Assembly: GCA_023398495.1 (NCBI GenBank)
Contig: JAEWSG010000226.1
Span: forward strand, 1-64,000
DNA length: 64,000 nt
Source: Bacillota bacterium
GTDB taxonomy: Bacteria; Bacillota; Clostridia; Acetivibrionales; Acetivibrionaceae
Direction of reading: 5' to 3'
Positions within the stretch are counted from its first letter, which is position 1; every line of letters begins with the position of its first letter. Both the position numbers and the translations under genes were made by a program. Of this stretch, positions 1 to 8,115 are shown one piece after another. The notes under the pieces were generated by a model. The model had not been told where the DNA came from. It searched no databases and was given only the letters and a program-made list of their open reading frames with translations.

Positions 1-2
1 CC

Positions 3-134
3 AAGGACTAAAGCTTCGAGCCTAAGAGAATGTAGAACTCGCTACGGGTCGAATCAAACTCGCTTCGCTCAAACAGTGATTCGACTATTCCTTCGCTTCG
101 TTTACATTCTCTATAGCCTCTACGCAATGTCCTT
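3..134. repeat. Nested imperfect inverted repeat
   Basis: Arms read outward to inward: AAGGAC (3-8) with GTCCTT (129-134); AGAGAATGTA (25-34) with TACATTCTCT (103-112); GTCGAATCA (48-56) with TGATTCGAC (77-85). The centre carries the GC-rich segment CTCGCTTCGCTC, and a related CCTTCGCTTCG lies in the right arm. It looks like an intergenic palindromic repeat or the terminator of a gene left of the window. No second copy was seen in this window. Confidence 0.45.
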
Positions 135-184
135 TCCATAATATGGTGCACTGGTAAAATATGCAACCTGAATGGATTATTCAA

Positions 185-213
185 TTGACTTGAGCCTGTA
201 TTATAATTATAAT
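185..213 (+). promoter_or_regulatory. Candidate sigma-A promoter for rnfCDGEAB
   Basis: TTGACT at 185-190 is separated by 17 bp from TATAAT at 208-213. Spacing and both boxes are close to the housekeeping consensus. It would give a leader of about 280 nt before rnfC. Closer promoters are possible because the leader is very A+T rich. Confidence 0.5.
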
Positions 214-496
214 TATTAGTGTCAATGAATTAAAAAACTCAAAGAAGAGTATTTTTTTACAAAGATGTAAAGCATAAATTTGTCTTATTCCGAGTTCATA
301 TTTTTATCTAGTGCTCTTTGTTCTAATGGTCGCAAAAATCGGTTTATATTTTTGAATTAGTACTATAAAGAGGAATTTATGACTGATTTTACAGATTCTA
401 TAATGTTTCATTATTGCAGTACATGTATTAATATAAATATAAGAGGTTGGAAATCAATTTTGATGTAATTAATAAAGATAAAATGGGGTTAGGTGT

Positions 497-1816
497 ATGT
501 TTTTAAAAAGAATGTTTAAAGGTGGTGCAGCAGTTTCACATCATAAAAATACTGAAAACTGTGAAACAGTAAAAATGACAGTACCTGAAAAGGTGGTCAT
601 TCCGATGCTTCAGCATATAGGTGCATCCTGTGAGCCATATGTGAAGAAAGGTGATGAAGTTAAGGTTGGACAGGTAATAGGAAACACAGATAAGTTTGTT
701 TCTGCTCCTGTACATTCAAGTGTATCAGGTATAGTAACCGATGTCTCACCTAAGCTTTATGCGGGTGGGGTTTATATAACATCTGTCGAAATTAAAACCG
801 ATGGTATGCAGGAAATTGACAAAAGTATAAAGCCACCGAAGTATTCAGGCAGTGATGAGTTTATTGGAGCTATCAGAAAATCTGGTCTTGTGGGTCTTGG
901 GGGAGCTGGGTTTCCTGCGCATATCAAGCTATCACCTCCACAAGGGAAAAAAATTGATACCTTGATAATTAATGCAGCTGAATGTGAGCCGTTTATAACC
1001 TCCGACTACAGGGAGATAATTGAAAATTCCTGGAATGTTATGGACGGAATTAACATCGTAATGGAAGCATTAAAGATTAAAAATGTTCTTATAGGAATTG
1101 AGGACAATAAGCCTGAAGCCATAAAAGAGATGGAACATGTGGCATCTAAAAGCGAAAAAATCAATGTTGTGGAGCTAAAATCCCGTTATCCACAGGGTGC
1201 CGAAAAAATGCTCATATATGCAACAACAGGCAGAAAGGTTCCGCCAGGAAAACTTCCTTCTGATGTTGGTGTTATTGTTATGAACGTTAACAGTATTTCA
1301 TTTATATCGGAGTATATAAAGACAGGAATGCCCCTTATAAAAAAGAGAGTTACTATTGACGGCTCTGCGGTAAATAATCCTTCGAATCTGGAAGTTCTGA
1401 TTGGGACTTCTTTAATTGATGTATTTGAATTCAGTGGAGGTTTCAAAACTTCCCCCGTGAAGGTTCTTATGGGTGGACCTATGATGGGAATATCCCAATT
1501 TTCGTTGCAGACTTCAGTGCTCAAACATACAAATGCTCTTCTGGCATTTGATGAACCGGATGCTACACTTCCAAAAGCGGGTTCGTGCATAAGGTGTGGC
1601 AGATGTGTGAAGGCATGTCCTATGGACTTGTTACCGCTTTATTTGAATAATAACTCAATTAAGGAAAATATTGAAGAACTCAGGAAGTATCATGTAAATG
1701 ATTGTATAGAATGCGGAAGTTGTTCCTATGTTTGCCCGGCAAAGATTCATCTCGTGCAGTCGATCAGGCTTGGTAAGGCACAGGTAAGACAGGCAACTGC
1801 AAAAGGGGGGAAATAA
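497..1816 (+). CDS. rnfC: Rnf complex subunit RnfC (NADH-binding, two 4Fe-4S clusters)
   Basis: Peripheral subunit of the Rnf ferredoxin:NAD+ oxidoreductase, the site where NAD(H) meets the complex. The 439-residue protein has the glycine-rich segment GLVGLGGAGFPAH near residue 132, typical of the flavin/NADH fold shared with NuoF. Near the C terminus are two ferredoxin motifs, CIRCGRCVKACP and CIECGSCSYVCP. The length is typical of clostridial RnfC, which lacks the long C-terminal extension of proteobacterial forms. ATG at 497 is preceded by GGGGTTAGG. It is the first gene of six in the order C-D-G-E-A-B, and rnfD starts one base after its stop codon. Confidence 0.95.
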   Translation: MFLKRMFKGGAAVSHHKNTENCETVKMTVPEKVVIPMLQHIGASCEPYVKKGDEVKVGQVIGNTDKFVSAPVHSSVSGIVTDVSPKLYAGGVYITSVEIKTDGMQEIDKSIKPPKYSGSDEFIGAIRKSGLVGLGGAGFPAHIKLSPPQGKKIDTLIINAAECEPFITSDYREIIENSWNVMDGINIVMEALKIKNVLIGIEDNKPEAIKEMEHVASKSEKINVVELKSRYPQGAEKMLIYATTGRKVPPGKLPSDVGVIVMNVNSISFISEYIKTGMPLIKKRVTIDGSAVNNPSNLEVLIGTSLIDVFEFSGGFKTSPVKVLMGGPMMGISQFSLQTSVLKHTNALLAFDEPDATLPKAGSCIRCGRCVKACPMDLLPLYLNNNSIKENIEELRKYHVNDCIECGSCSYVCPAKIHLVQSIRLGKAQVRQATAKGGK

Positions 1817-1817
1817 T

Positions 1818-2777
1818 ATGGAAAACAATTTTGTGGTGTCATCTTCACCTCACATCAGAGATAATGCGAGCACACGGAGAATAATGCTCGATGTTATAAT
1901 AGCACTGCTGCCTGCGACAGTTTTTGGTATATATTCCTTTGGATATAGTGCAGCACTTGTTATACTGGTTACAATTTTATCGTGTGTGCTTTCGGAGTAT
2001 GTGACAAGATTGGTTTTAAAAAGAGAATCAACAATAACCGATTTAAGTGCCGTAGTAACGGGACTTTTGCTTGCTTTAAACCTGCCGTCTACAATTCCGC
2101 TCTGGATGGCAGCAGTCGGCGGAGTAGTTGCTATTATAATAGTAAAACAGTTGTTTGGCGGGTTGGGGCAGAATTTTATGAATCCTGCACTGGTGGCCAG
2201 AGTGTTTTTACTAAATGCGTTTTTAAAGCAAATGACTACATTTGTTAATCCTGGAGTAGATACGGTTTCTAGTGCTACACCACTGCTTAGTATAAAGGAG
2301 TATGTCAAGGGCAATGAAGCAAATTTATTAGGATATTGGGATTTGTTTATTGGAAATATCCCGGGGTGTATAGGTGAAGTTTCTGTAGCAGCTTTATTGA
2401 TCGGAGCCGTATATCTTCTTTTCAGAAGAGTGATAAGTTTAGAAATACCTGTTTCCTTTATTGGAAGTGTTGTAATACTAACTTGGATTTTTGGCGGAAG
2501 GACTTTGTTTGCAGGTGACGGGCTTTATCATATATTGTCCGGAGGCTTGATGATAGGTGCGTTTTTTATGGCAACTGACTATGCAACATCTCCGGTAACC
2601 TTTAAGGGACGTGTAATTATGGGAATTGGTTGTGGTATTCTGACGTCTGTCATACGCCTCTACACAGGTTACCCTGAAGGAGTGTCTTATGCGATACTGC
2701 TTATGAATATTTGTGTTCCGCTTATAGACAGATATACTGTGCCAAAAAGTTTCGGAGGTGAAAAAGCCATTGCGTGA
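1818..2777 (+). CDS. rnfD: Rnf complex membrane subunit RnfD
   Basis: Integral membrane subunit of Rnf (319 aa) of the NqrB/RnfD family, with many hydrophobic segments. The motif SSATPL at residues 151-156 matches the site where FMN is covalently attached to a threonine (here Thr154). Family knowledge says this subunit carries electrons within the membrane and is tied to Na+ or H+ movement. The sequence does not tell which ion is used. The ATG at 1818 follows the very strong site AAAAGGGGGGAAA, and the 3' end overlaps rnfG. Confidence 0.95.
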   Translation: MENNFVVSSSPHIRDNASTRRIMLDVIIALLPATVFGIYSFGYSAALVILVTILSCVLSEYVTRLVLKRESTITDLSAVVTGLLLALNLPSTIPLWMAAVGGVVAIIIVKQLFGGLGQNFMNPALVARVFLLNAFLKQMTTFVNPGVDTVSSATPLLSIKEYVKGNEANLLGYWDLFIGNIPGCIGEVSVAALLIGAVYLLFRRVISLEIPVSFIGSVVILTWIFGGRTLFAGDGLYHILSGGLMIGAFFMATDYATSPVTFKGRVIMGIGCGILTSVIRLYTGYPEGVSYAILLMNICVPLIDRYTVPKSFGGEKAIA

Positions 2778-3363
2778 TATAATTATGCCAACAATTGTCT
2801 TATTCCTGATATGTACAGTAGTAACATTAGCACTTGCCCTCACAAATTATGCAACAAAAGATACAATTATGGAGCAGGTCACAGTGCAGGAGGAAAGTGC
2901 TAAGAGGGAAGTGTTTTCTGAAGCTGAAAGTTTTGAAGAAATTTCTGACTTAGAGGCTGTTACAGATTCAAATGAAGATATGAAGTGTGTTAAGAAAGCA
3001 TATACAAGTATAAAAAATAGTAAAACAATCGGCAGAGTTTATTCGGTTGAAACAATCGGGTATGGAGGTATTATTTCAGTAGCTGTTGGTATAGATGAAA
3101 AAGGAAGAACCACAGGTGCTAAAATTGTAAGCCATAGTGAGACACCGGGATTAGGTTCAAAAGCAGCAGATGAGCCATTTATTTCCCAGTTTGTAGATAT
3201 AATACCTAAAGAGTCTTTAAAAGTTGTTAAGTCAGGTGCTTCAAAAGATGAAGAAATAGATGCGGTTAGTGGTGCTACAATAACTTCCAAAGCAGTTGTA
3301 AAAGCAGTACAGGCTGCATTAATGGTTGACAGTGAGCTTAAAAAAAGGGAGGGGGACTCTTGA
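2770..3363 (+). CDS. rnfG: Rnf complex FMN-binding subunit RnfG
   Basis: RnfG carries covalently bound FMN on the outer face of the membrane. One N-terminal membrane anchor is followed by an FMN-binding domain ending in SGATITS, whose Thr (about residue 170) is the expected flavin attachment site. The frame is open from GTG 2758, but GGAGGTG at 2754-2760 overlaps that codon. TTG at 2770, nine bases after it, is therefore the better start (protein MRDIIMPT, about 197 aa), and ATG 2785 is an alternative. The gene overlaps the end of rnfD by 8 nt, suggesting translational coupling. Confidence 0.9.
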   Translation: MRDIIMPTIVLFLICTVVTLALALTNYATKDTIMEQVTVQEESAKREVFSEAESFEEISDLEAVTDSNEDMKCVKKAYTSIKNSKTIGRVYSVETIGYGGIISVAVGIDEKGRTTGAKIVSHSETPGLGSKAADEPFISQFVDIIPKESLKVVKSGASKDEEIDAVSGATITSKAVVKAVQAALMVDSELKKREGDS

Positions 3364-4031
3364 TGAAGGCGTTAAAGACACTAACCAACGGTATTTTTAA
3401 GGAAAATCCGGTATTCAGGTTGGTTCTGGGTACTTGTCCTACCCTTGCGGTTACAACCTCGGCTAGAAATGGAATTGGTATGGGGCTTGCTGCTACAGCA
3501 GTTTTGGTGGGTTCAAACCTGGTAATATCACTTTTACGAAAGGTGATTCCGGACAAGGTGAGAATACCTGCTTATATAACTATAATCTCCGGATTTGTTA
3601 CAATTGTGCAGATGCTGCTTAAGGCATACCTTCCCGATTTGGACAAAGAGCTTGGAATATTTATTCCTCTTATAGTAGTAAATTGTATTATACTTGCAAG
3701 AGCTGAGATGTTTGCGAATAAAAACAACGCATTGCTTTCAATATTTGACGGTATAGGAATGGGACTGGGTTTTACAGTTGCACTGCTTACTATCGGGACA
3801 GTGAGAGAATTACTTGGAGCAGGAACCTGGTTTGGAATGACAGTTACAGCAAACCTGTTTGAGCCGGCACTAATAATGATTCTTCCTCCTGGAGGATTTT
3901 TGGTTTTCGGTATAATCATGGGGCTTGTTAATAAGTTTTCAGCAATGAACTTAACAGAGAATAAGGGATGTGCATCCTGTCCTATGCCTTGTGGTGCATC
4001 CGGAAAAGGTAAGGAGGGTGAGGTCAGATGA
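3363..4031 (+). CDS. rnfE: Rnf complex membrane subunit RnfE
   Basis: Six-helix membrane subunit (222 aa) of the RnfA/RnfE (NqrD/NqrE) family. RnfA and RnfE are inverted homologues that form the core of the ion pump and hold a buried Fe-S centre. Family features are NPVFRLVLGTCP near the N terminus and GTVRELLGAG in the second half. The C terminus has Cys-rich CASCPMPCGAS. The ATG at 3363 overlaps the rnfG TGA by one base. A TTG one codon earlier is possible. The site GGGAGGGGGAC lies just upstream. Confidence 0.93.
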   Translation: MKALKTLTNGIFKENPVFRLVLGTCPTLAVTTSARNGIGMGLAATAVLVGSNLVISLLRKVIPDKVRIPAYITIISGFVTIVQMLLKAYLPDLDKELGIFIPLIVVNCIILARAEMFANKNNALLSIFDGIGMGLGFTVALLTIGTVRELLGAGTWFGMTVTANLFEPALIMILPPGGFLVFGIIMGLVNKFSAMNLTENKGCASCPMPCGASGKGKEGEVR

Positions 4032-4609
4032 ACGAAATAATGTTAATTGCGATTAGTGCGGTGTTAGTAAATAATTTTGTTTTGTCTCAGTTTTTAGGAA
4101 TTTGTCCTTTTTTAGGTGTTTCCAAAAAACTTGAAACAGCACTTGGTATGGGTGGAGCCGTGGTGTTTGTTATGACTGTTTCATCTTGTATAACAAGGGC
4201 TATATATGACCTGTTTTTACTTCGTTATGGTCTTGAATATTTGAATACCATTGTTTTTATATTGATTATAGCTTCGTTGGTGCAGTTTGTTGAGGTTGTA
4301 CTTAAAAAATTCCTACCTACGCTTTACAGAGCTTTAGGAATATATCTTCCGTTAATAACAACTAACTGTGCTGTTTTAGGAGCTGCTCTTATTAATATTG
4401 ATAAAGGATATAATGTATTAAATTCAACTTTATATGGATTTTTTGCTGGAGTTGGTTTTACCTTGGCGCTGGTCTTGTTTGCTGGTGTCAGGGAAAGACT
4501 GGAGTACAGTGATATCCCTCAGTCACTTAAGGGCTTACCTATTGCTCTTATAGCAGCAGCCCTTGTTTCTATGGCGTTTTTAGGGTTCAAGGGGCTTTTT
4601 GGGATATAA
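4028..4609 (+). CDS. rnfA: Rnf complex membrane subunit RnfA
   Basis: Six-helix membrane subunit (193 aa) homologous to RnfE and NqrE. The conserved NNFVLSQFLGICPF near residues 15-28 holds the cysteine proposed to bind the membrane Fe-S centre, and the second half has AGVRERL. It pairs with RnfE to form the ion-translocating core. The ATG overlaps the rnfE stop codon by 4 nt (ATGA), a coupled arrangement, with AAGGAGGGTGAGG upstream. Confidence 0.95.
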   Translation: MNEIMLIAISAVLVNNFVLSQFLGICPFLGVSKKLETALGMGGAVVFVMTVSSCITRAIYDLFLLRYGLEYLNTIVFILIIASLVQFVEVVLKKFLPTLYRALGIYLPLITTNCAVLGAALINIDKGYNVLNSTLYGFFAGVGFTLALVLFAGVRERLEYSDIPQSLKGLPIALIAAALVSMAFLGFKGLFGI

Positions 4610-4657
4610 AGATGATTGAATAAATTCCATTTGTTTGTGGGAAAGGTTGCTGAAATT

Positions 4658-5461
4658 ATGATACAGGAGTTATTATTACCAACTGGTTTGATAGGTGGAC
4701 TAGGTTTGGTATTTGGACTAGGTCTGGCTTTGGCTTCAAAGAAATTTGAAGTAAAAACAGATGAAAGGGTTGTAAAAATAAGAGAAATACTGCCTGGTGC
4801 AAACTGTGGTGCTTGTGGCCAAACAGGTTGTGATGGATTTGCCGAATGCGTTGTAGCTGGAAAGTGTGACGTAACAGGATGTCCTGTAGGTGGTGACTCG
4901 CTTTCAAAAAGTATAGCTGAAATATTGGGTGTAAAAGCTGGAACTACGGTGGCAAAAACAGCCCGGGTAATGTGTTCGGGCACATACACTGCTTGTAAGT
5001 TGAAGTTTGATTACTCAGGTATAGAGGATTGTACTGCGGCTGCAAACCTTTTCGGAGGACCGTCGGCTTGCACTTATGGGTGCTTAGGTATGGGCAACTG
5101 TGTAAGAGCTTGCCCATTTGGTGCGATTGAGATTGTTGATGGTGTTGCGAAGATTATTGAGTATAAATGCAAAGCGTGTGAAAAGTGTGTTGCTGCATGT
5201 CCTAAAAAGATAATAGAGATGGTCCCTGTATGTGGAGAGTATACAGTAGCCTGCAGTAGTCTGGATAAAGGTGCTATAGTAAGGAAAAACTGCAATGTGG
5301 GATGTATAGGCTGCGGAAAATGTGCTAAGGTTTGTCAGAGTAATGCCATATCATTTAACGGAACGCTTGCAAAAATCAATCCTGAGGCTTGCACAAATTG
5401 TGGAGATTGTATGAAGGCTTGTCCAACAGGTGCGATCGGAAGATACAAGTGTGATTATTAA
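4658..5461 (+). CDS. rnfB: Rnf complex ferredoxin-type subunit RnfB
   Basis: Entry point for electrons from reduced ferredoxin. After an N-terminal membrane anchor comes the RnfB four-cysteine cluster (CGACGQTGC, then CDVTGCP). Four further CxxCxxCxxxCP-like ferredoxin motifs follow: CTYGCLGMGNCVRACP, CKACEKCVAACP, CIGCGKCAKVC and CTNCGDCMKACP. The frame extends upstream to TTG 4616, but ATG 4658 is preferred. It follows GGGAAAGG and gives the usual hydrophobic start MIQELLLPTG (267 aa). Last gene of the rnf operon. Confidence 0.93.
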   Translation: MIQELLLPTGLIGGLGLVFGLGLALASKKFEVKTDERVVKIREILPGANCGACGQTGCDGFAECVVAGKCDVTGCPVGGDSLSKSIAEILGVKAGTTVAKTARVMCSGTYTACKLKFDYSGIEDCTAAANLFGGPSACTYGCLGMGNCVRACPFGAIEIVDGVAKIIEYKCKACEKCVAACPKKIIEMVPVCGEYTVACSSLDKGAIVRKNCNVGCIGCGKCAKVCQSNAISFNGTLAKINPEACTNCGDCMKACPTGAIGRYKCDY

Positions 5462-5546
5462 AGTGATGCAAAAAAAATAACTGGTCAATTGGAGTTTTAA
5501 AAAAGCTGTAACTATAAACTTTACCTAAGGAATTTTTGAAATACCT

Positions 5547-5587
5547 TAAGTCTAGGAAATTATATAATCTATAATTTCCTAGACTTA
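5547..5587. terminator. Perfect 17-bp palindrome between converging genes
   Basis: Arm 5547-5563 (TAAGTCTAGGAAATTAT) pairs perfectly with 5571-5587 around a 7-nt loop. It sits between rnfB (plus) and the small minus-strand gene ending at 5625, where a bidirectional terminator would be expected. No clear T tract follows on either strand, so intrinsic termination is not certain. Confidence 0.5.
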
Positions 5588-5624
5588 CTGTAATGCCTAT
5601 ACAACTTGTAGTGCATATATTTTC

Positions 5625-5858
5625 TTAATGTGAGTTCTTTTTGGTGACAATTATTTGGTTTCTTCCGTTTTTGAATGATTTTTTTACATCATAGCCTTTC
5701 ATTACAAGCGTATCATAAATGATATCATTTTGATGATAGTAATTGTTACCCACATCAAGTACTAAAGTCTCATTTTCATTTAGTTCTTGTGAAAGCTTTT
5801 CCAAAGTTGAGTCAATGTTCAGGCTTTCTGCATTTATAATTTCTTTATTTTCATCCAT
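5625..5858 (-). CDS. Small hypothetical protein (77 aa)
   Basis: No family is recognised. The longer open frame to 5933 is set aside because ATG 5858 (protein MDENKEII) has an excellent site, GGGAGG, 8 bases upstream. The product is acidic in its first half and basic at its C terminus (GRNQIIVTKK), with no membrane segment. A short, probably cytosolic alpha/beta protein is plausible. It stands alone and converges on rnfB. Confidence 0.6.
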   Translation of the reverse strand: MDENKEIINAESLNIDSTLEKLSQELNENETLVLDVGNNYYHQNDIIYDTLVMKGYDVKKSFKNGRNQIIVTKKNSH

Positions 5859-6165
5859 ACTATTTTCCTCCCTTATAAGTAGAAAGTTGTTTAAAACATA
5901 GAAAGCAGAGTAATACATAGATAACAGATACAAAAGTTAAATCTATATAAAGATGAAAAACAATATTATAATTAATTATAGAGTTTTTCATCTATAGTAT
6001 TATCAAATAATATTTTTATAAAACAGCTAAAAAAATCAAGTTTATTAGTATATAAATCATGAAAATGGTTATACAAGGACAGATTGAAATTTAACGATAA
6101 TAAAATCAAGGTAATTGAAGTGCGATGTAAAAGCTTTATTGCATTCAATATAGAAGGAGATGTTT
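5859..6165. other. Divergent intergenic region with repeat copy A
   Basis: Lies between the small minus-strand gene and the shikimate-kinase-like gene. It is very A+T rich to about 6050, then occupied by copy A of the dispersed two-hairpin repeat (6051-6153), which runs into the AAGGAGA ribosome binding site of the next gene. Nothing else is recognised. Confidence 0.5.
6051..6153 (+). repeat. Dispersed two-hairpin repeat, copy A
   Basis: Begins TATAAATCATGAAAATGG and ends GCATTCAATATAG. It aligns end to end with copies C (30214-30316, inverted) and D (61549-61649). The second hairpin pairs ATTGAAGTGCGAT with ATTGCATTCAAT. The first hairpin is weaker here than in C and D. The last bases lie directly against the ribosome binding site of the downstream gene. 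Confidence 0.75.
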
Positions 6166-6666
6166 ATGAATAAGTCAAATGTAGTATTGATAGGTATGCC
6201 AGGAGCAGGAAAGAGTACTATCGGGGTTTTGCTGGCAAAAGCTATGAGAAAGCGTTTTGTTGACACGGATTTATTGGTGCAGCAAAAATATGGTATGTTC
6301 CTGCAGGATATTATCGATAAACATGGTTTGGAAAAGTTCCTTCAAATGGAAGAAAGAGTTGTAGTAGATTTAGATGTTAAAGATCATGTAATAGCAACCG
6401 GTGGGAGCGTTATATACAGTAATTCAGCCATAAACCATTTAAAAAGGGATAGTACACTGGTTTATCTCAAATTAAGATTTGATGAAATTGACAGAAGGTT
6501 AACAGATACTACGAGCAGAGGTATCGTAAAGGAAAATGAAAAGTCTTTGGTGGACCTTTATAATGAAAGGGTACCTTTATATGAGAAACATGCTGATATT
6601 GTATTTAATTGCTCAAATAAACATATGGAAGATATAGTTAGTGGGATTAAATTAAAATTTATATAG
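6166..6666 (+). CDS. Shikimate-kinase-like P-loop kinase
   Basis: Shikimate kinase family fold (about 166 aa): Walker A GMPGAGKST near residue 11, VDTD near 35 (shikimate-binding Asp in AroK), ATGGSV in place of ATGGGS, and NERVPLY carrying the C-terminal substrate Arg. The AroK segment with the shikimate-binding Arg (FRxxE) reads FLQMEE, so that Arg is Leu, and the GGG loop is GGS. The substrate may therefore differ from shikimate, and I give no gene symbol. ATG 6166 is preferred to ATG 6160 because AAGGAGA ends at 6160. The gene stands alone behind repeat copy A, followed by a strong terminator. Confidence 0.75.
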   Translation: MNKSNVVLIGMPGAGKSTIGVLLAKAMRKRFVDTDLLVQQKYGMFLQDIIDKHGLEKFLQMEERVVVDLDVKDHVIATGGSVIYSNSAINHLKRDSTLVYLKLRFDEIDRRLTDTTSRGIVKENEKSLVDLYNERVPLYEKHADIVFNCSNKHMEDIVSGIKLKFI

Positions 6667-6804
6667 TGGGAAGTCAGATGGCTGTAAGTTTAAAGCCAAA
6701 ATACAAAACATTTAATAAATTTTTTTGAAAACATGTATATTAATTCCGGATTTGTGGCAATAATAGTATTGACCTCACAAAATACATTTTGACCCCCTTT
6801 ACAT

Positions 6805-6837
6805 GGGTTAGTCGCAACGACTAACCCTCTTTTTTTT
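6805..6837 (+). terminator. Rho-independent terminator
   Basis: GGGTTAGTCG (6805-6814) pairs perfectly with CGACTAACCC (6818-6827) around a 3-nt loop and is followed by TCTTTTTTTTT. A textbook terminator for plus-strand transcription from the shikimate-kinase-like gene, about 140 nt after its stop codon. Confidence 0.9.
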
Positions 6838-6869
6838 GCCTTCTATTAAAGGAAATTTTATATGCTAGC

Positions 6870-6916
6870 GTTAAAAATAATCCCATGATGTGTTTGTAAT
6901 TATACATCATGGGATT
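6870..6916 (-). terminator. Rho-independent terminator of the secreted-protein gene
   Basis: AATCCCATGATGT (6879-6891) pairs perfectly over 13 bp with ACATCATGGGATT (6904-6916). Read on the minus strand the stem is followed by ATTTTTAA, and it lies about 45 nt after the stop of the gene ending at 6962. Confidence 0.75.
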
Positions 6917-6961
6917 TATTGGTTTAATGTGCATAAATTAAGGCAGTGTTTGTGTATGGAG

Positions 6962-7801
6962 TTAATATAACGAGCACTTTTTGTATGCTATTTTGCCTTC
7001 CTCAGGAGACTTACCTGCATCTTGTTTTACCGTCTTGACATTAGGTGAGTTGACAATTATTTCAGGAATATTTGAACTATCAACCACATTTTTAGCAAGA
7101 CCTATCTTTGAGTAAAATGCTACCATTTCCAATGATGGGTAACTTGCCTCAACATTATTGATTTTTGTGACCAGTACATCTCTAACATCCCTATAACTTT
7201 TGTGTCGTATAAGTTTTTGTAACCAATTTTTATAGTAAACCTCAGTTTTTATCGTATAAACAGAAACTGTAAGCAAAGCAGGATAATTAATATGTCCTAC
7301 CCATATGGAACAGCTATTATAGCCTTGTTGAGCCATCTCTGGATCAAAATCCACTTTATTATTAAAAGTTGTAGTAATATTGTATGTATCTGAATTTGTA
7401 TTTACAGCAATACGATTAAACTCTCTAGATAATCCTGCTGAGAAATTTACTTTTTTAACTTCAGTATTAAGATTCACTCCAAAGTTATATTTGTCAACTG
7501 TAGTTGCTGTTACTGTAGTTGATACGTTTTTTGTAACAGTTTTTGTTTGTGAGAAACTTCCGCCAGGCATAATGCTACCTAAATAATCTGGCTTATAAAG
7601 TTTACGATCATAATCACCAGCATTTAACTTTGTGGTATTAAACTGCCAACCTTCAACTACATATTCATATTTAACTCCGTTTTCCTCATAAACATATCCT
7701 TGAATGCCTTGTGCAAATGCCATGCCTGAAAAAAGCATACTCATTGCAAATGTTGCCAATACTACACACGAAAAAATCTTGATCATTTTACTCTTAAACA
7801 T
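6962..7801 (-). CDS. Secreted Ser/Thr-rich protein, unknown function (possible beta-pore-former-like)
   Basis: A 279-residue protein with a clear Sec signal peptide (basic MFKSKMIK, hydrophobic core, likely cleavage after AFA near residue 30). The middle (about 80-150) is rich in Ser, Thr, Val and Asn with alternating polar and apolar residues (TKNVSTTVTATTV, YNITTTFNN). That pattern resembles the membrane-inserting strands of aerolysin/ETX-MTX2 proteins. This is a look-alike inference, not a recognised family match. ATG 7801 has AAAGGAGAAG upstream. Single gene with its own terminator. Confidence 0.7.
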   Translation of the reverse strand: MFKSKMIKIFSCVVLATFAMSMLFSGMAFAQGIQGYVYEENGVKYEYVVEGWQFNTTKLNAGDYDRKLYKPDYLGSIMPGGSFSQTKTVTKNVSTTVTATTVDKYNFGVNLNTEVKKVNFSAGLSREFNRIAVNTNSDTYNITTTFNNKVDFDPEMAQQGYNSCSIWVGHINYPALLTVSVYTIKTEVYYKNWLQKLIRHKSYRDVRDVLVTKINNVEASYPSLEMVAFYSKIGLAKNVVDSSNIPEIIVNSPNVKTVKQDAGKSPEEGKIAYKKCSLY

Positions 7802-8115
7802 AATTTTCTTCTCCTTTTAAAATTATTTGATTTTGAGAGTTTTGATATTGTTAATTCTATGTGCACCCATAACAAAAGTGTTTGATATTATTTAACTAAC
7901 ATTGAGCTCATGGTTATACTATCATACGATGCATGTAAAAAAAGTGACAAAAGTCACTATTTTTATATGAAAAGTTTTTCAGTTTGGGGACCTATTCTAA
8001 ATGGTGTGATAAACCTTCAGCCGATAATTATAACATGTGATGCATTCCAGTACGATGTCGAAAAATGAAAAAGCTCCCAGTGTAGAATCGCTGGAAGCAT
8101 TGCTTTATACACAAA
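7802..8115. other. Intergenic region with minus-strand signals
   Basis: Separates two minus-strand genes. It holds the terminator of the FAD oxidoreductase gene (8068-8098), a short hairpin AGTGAC/GTCACT at 7943-7958 with an A/T-rich flank, and a TATAAC-like -10 (7918-7913 on the minus strand) that could serve the secreted-protein gene. No coding region is seen. Confidence 0.4.
8068..8098 (-). terminator. Rho-independent terminator of the FAD oxidoreductase gene
   Basis: On the minus strand GCTTCCAG (8098-8091) pairs with CTGGGAGC (8080-8073), with one G-T pair, and is followed by TTTTTCATTTTT. It lies about 20 nt after the stop codon at 8116. Confidence 0.7.

Larger units (their letters stand above)
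1..496. other. Upstream intergenic region of the rnf operon
   Basis: No convincing gene is seen. The first 134 bases hold a nested imperfect inverted repeat (listed separately). A promoter-like pair lies at 185-213. The remaining leader of roughly 280 nt to rnfC is A+T rich and holds no recognised riboswitch. The rnfC ribosome binding site (GGGGTTAGGTGT) is just before 497. Confidence 0.5.

Noticed and set aside
1..134. CRISPR array or tRNA at the left edge
   Set aside because: There are no regularly spaced repeats and the palindrome does not fit a tRNA cloverleaf.
1186..1590. Minus-strand open frame of 134 codons inside rnfC
   Set aside because: It lies wholly antisense to a well-conserved gene, has no ribosome binding site and no recognisable protein features.
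2478..2843. Minus-strand frame of 121 codons across the rnfD-rnfG junction
   Set aside because: Antisense shadow of two strong genes, with composition unlike a real protein.
5462..5624. Riboswitch or leader after rnfB
   Set aside because: The only structure is a perfect palindrome between converging genes, better explained as a terminator.
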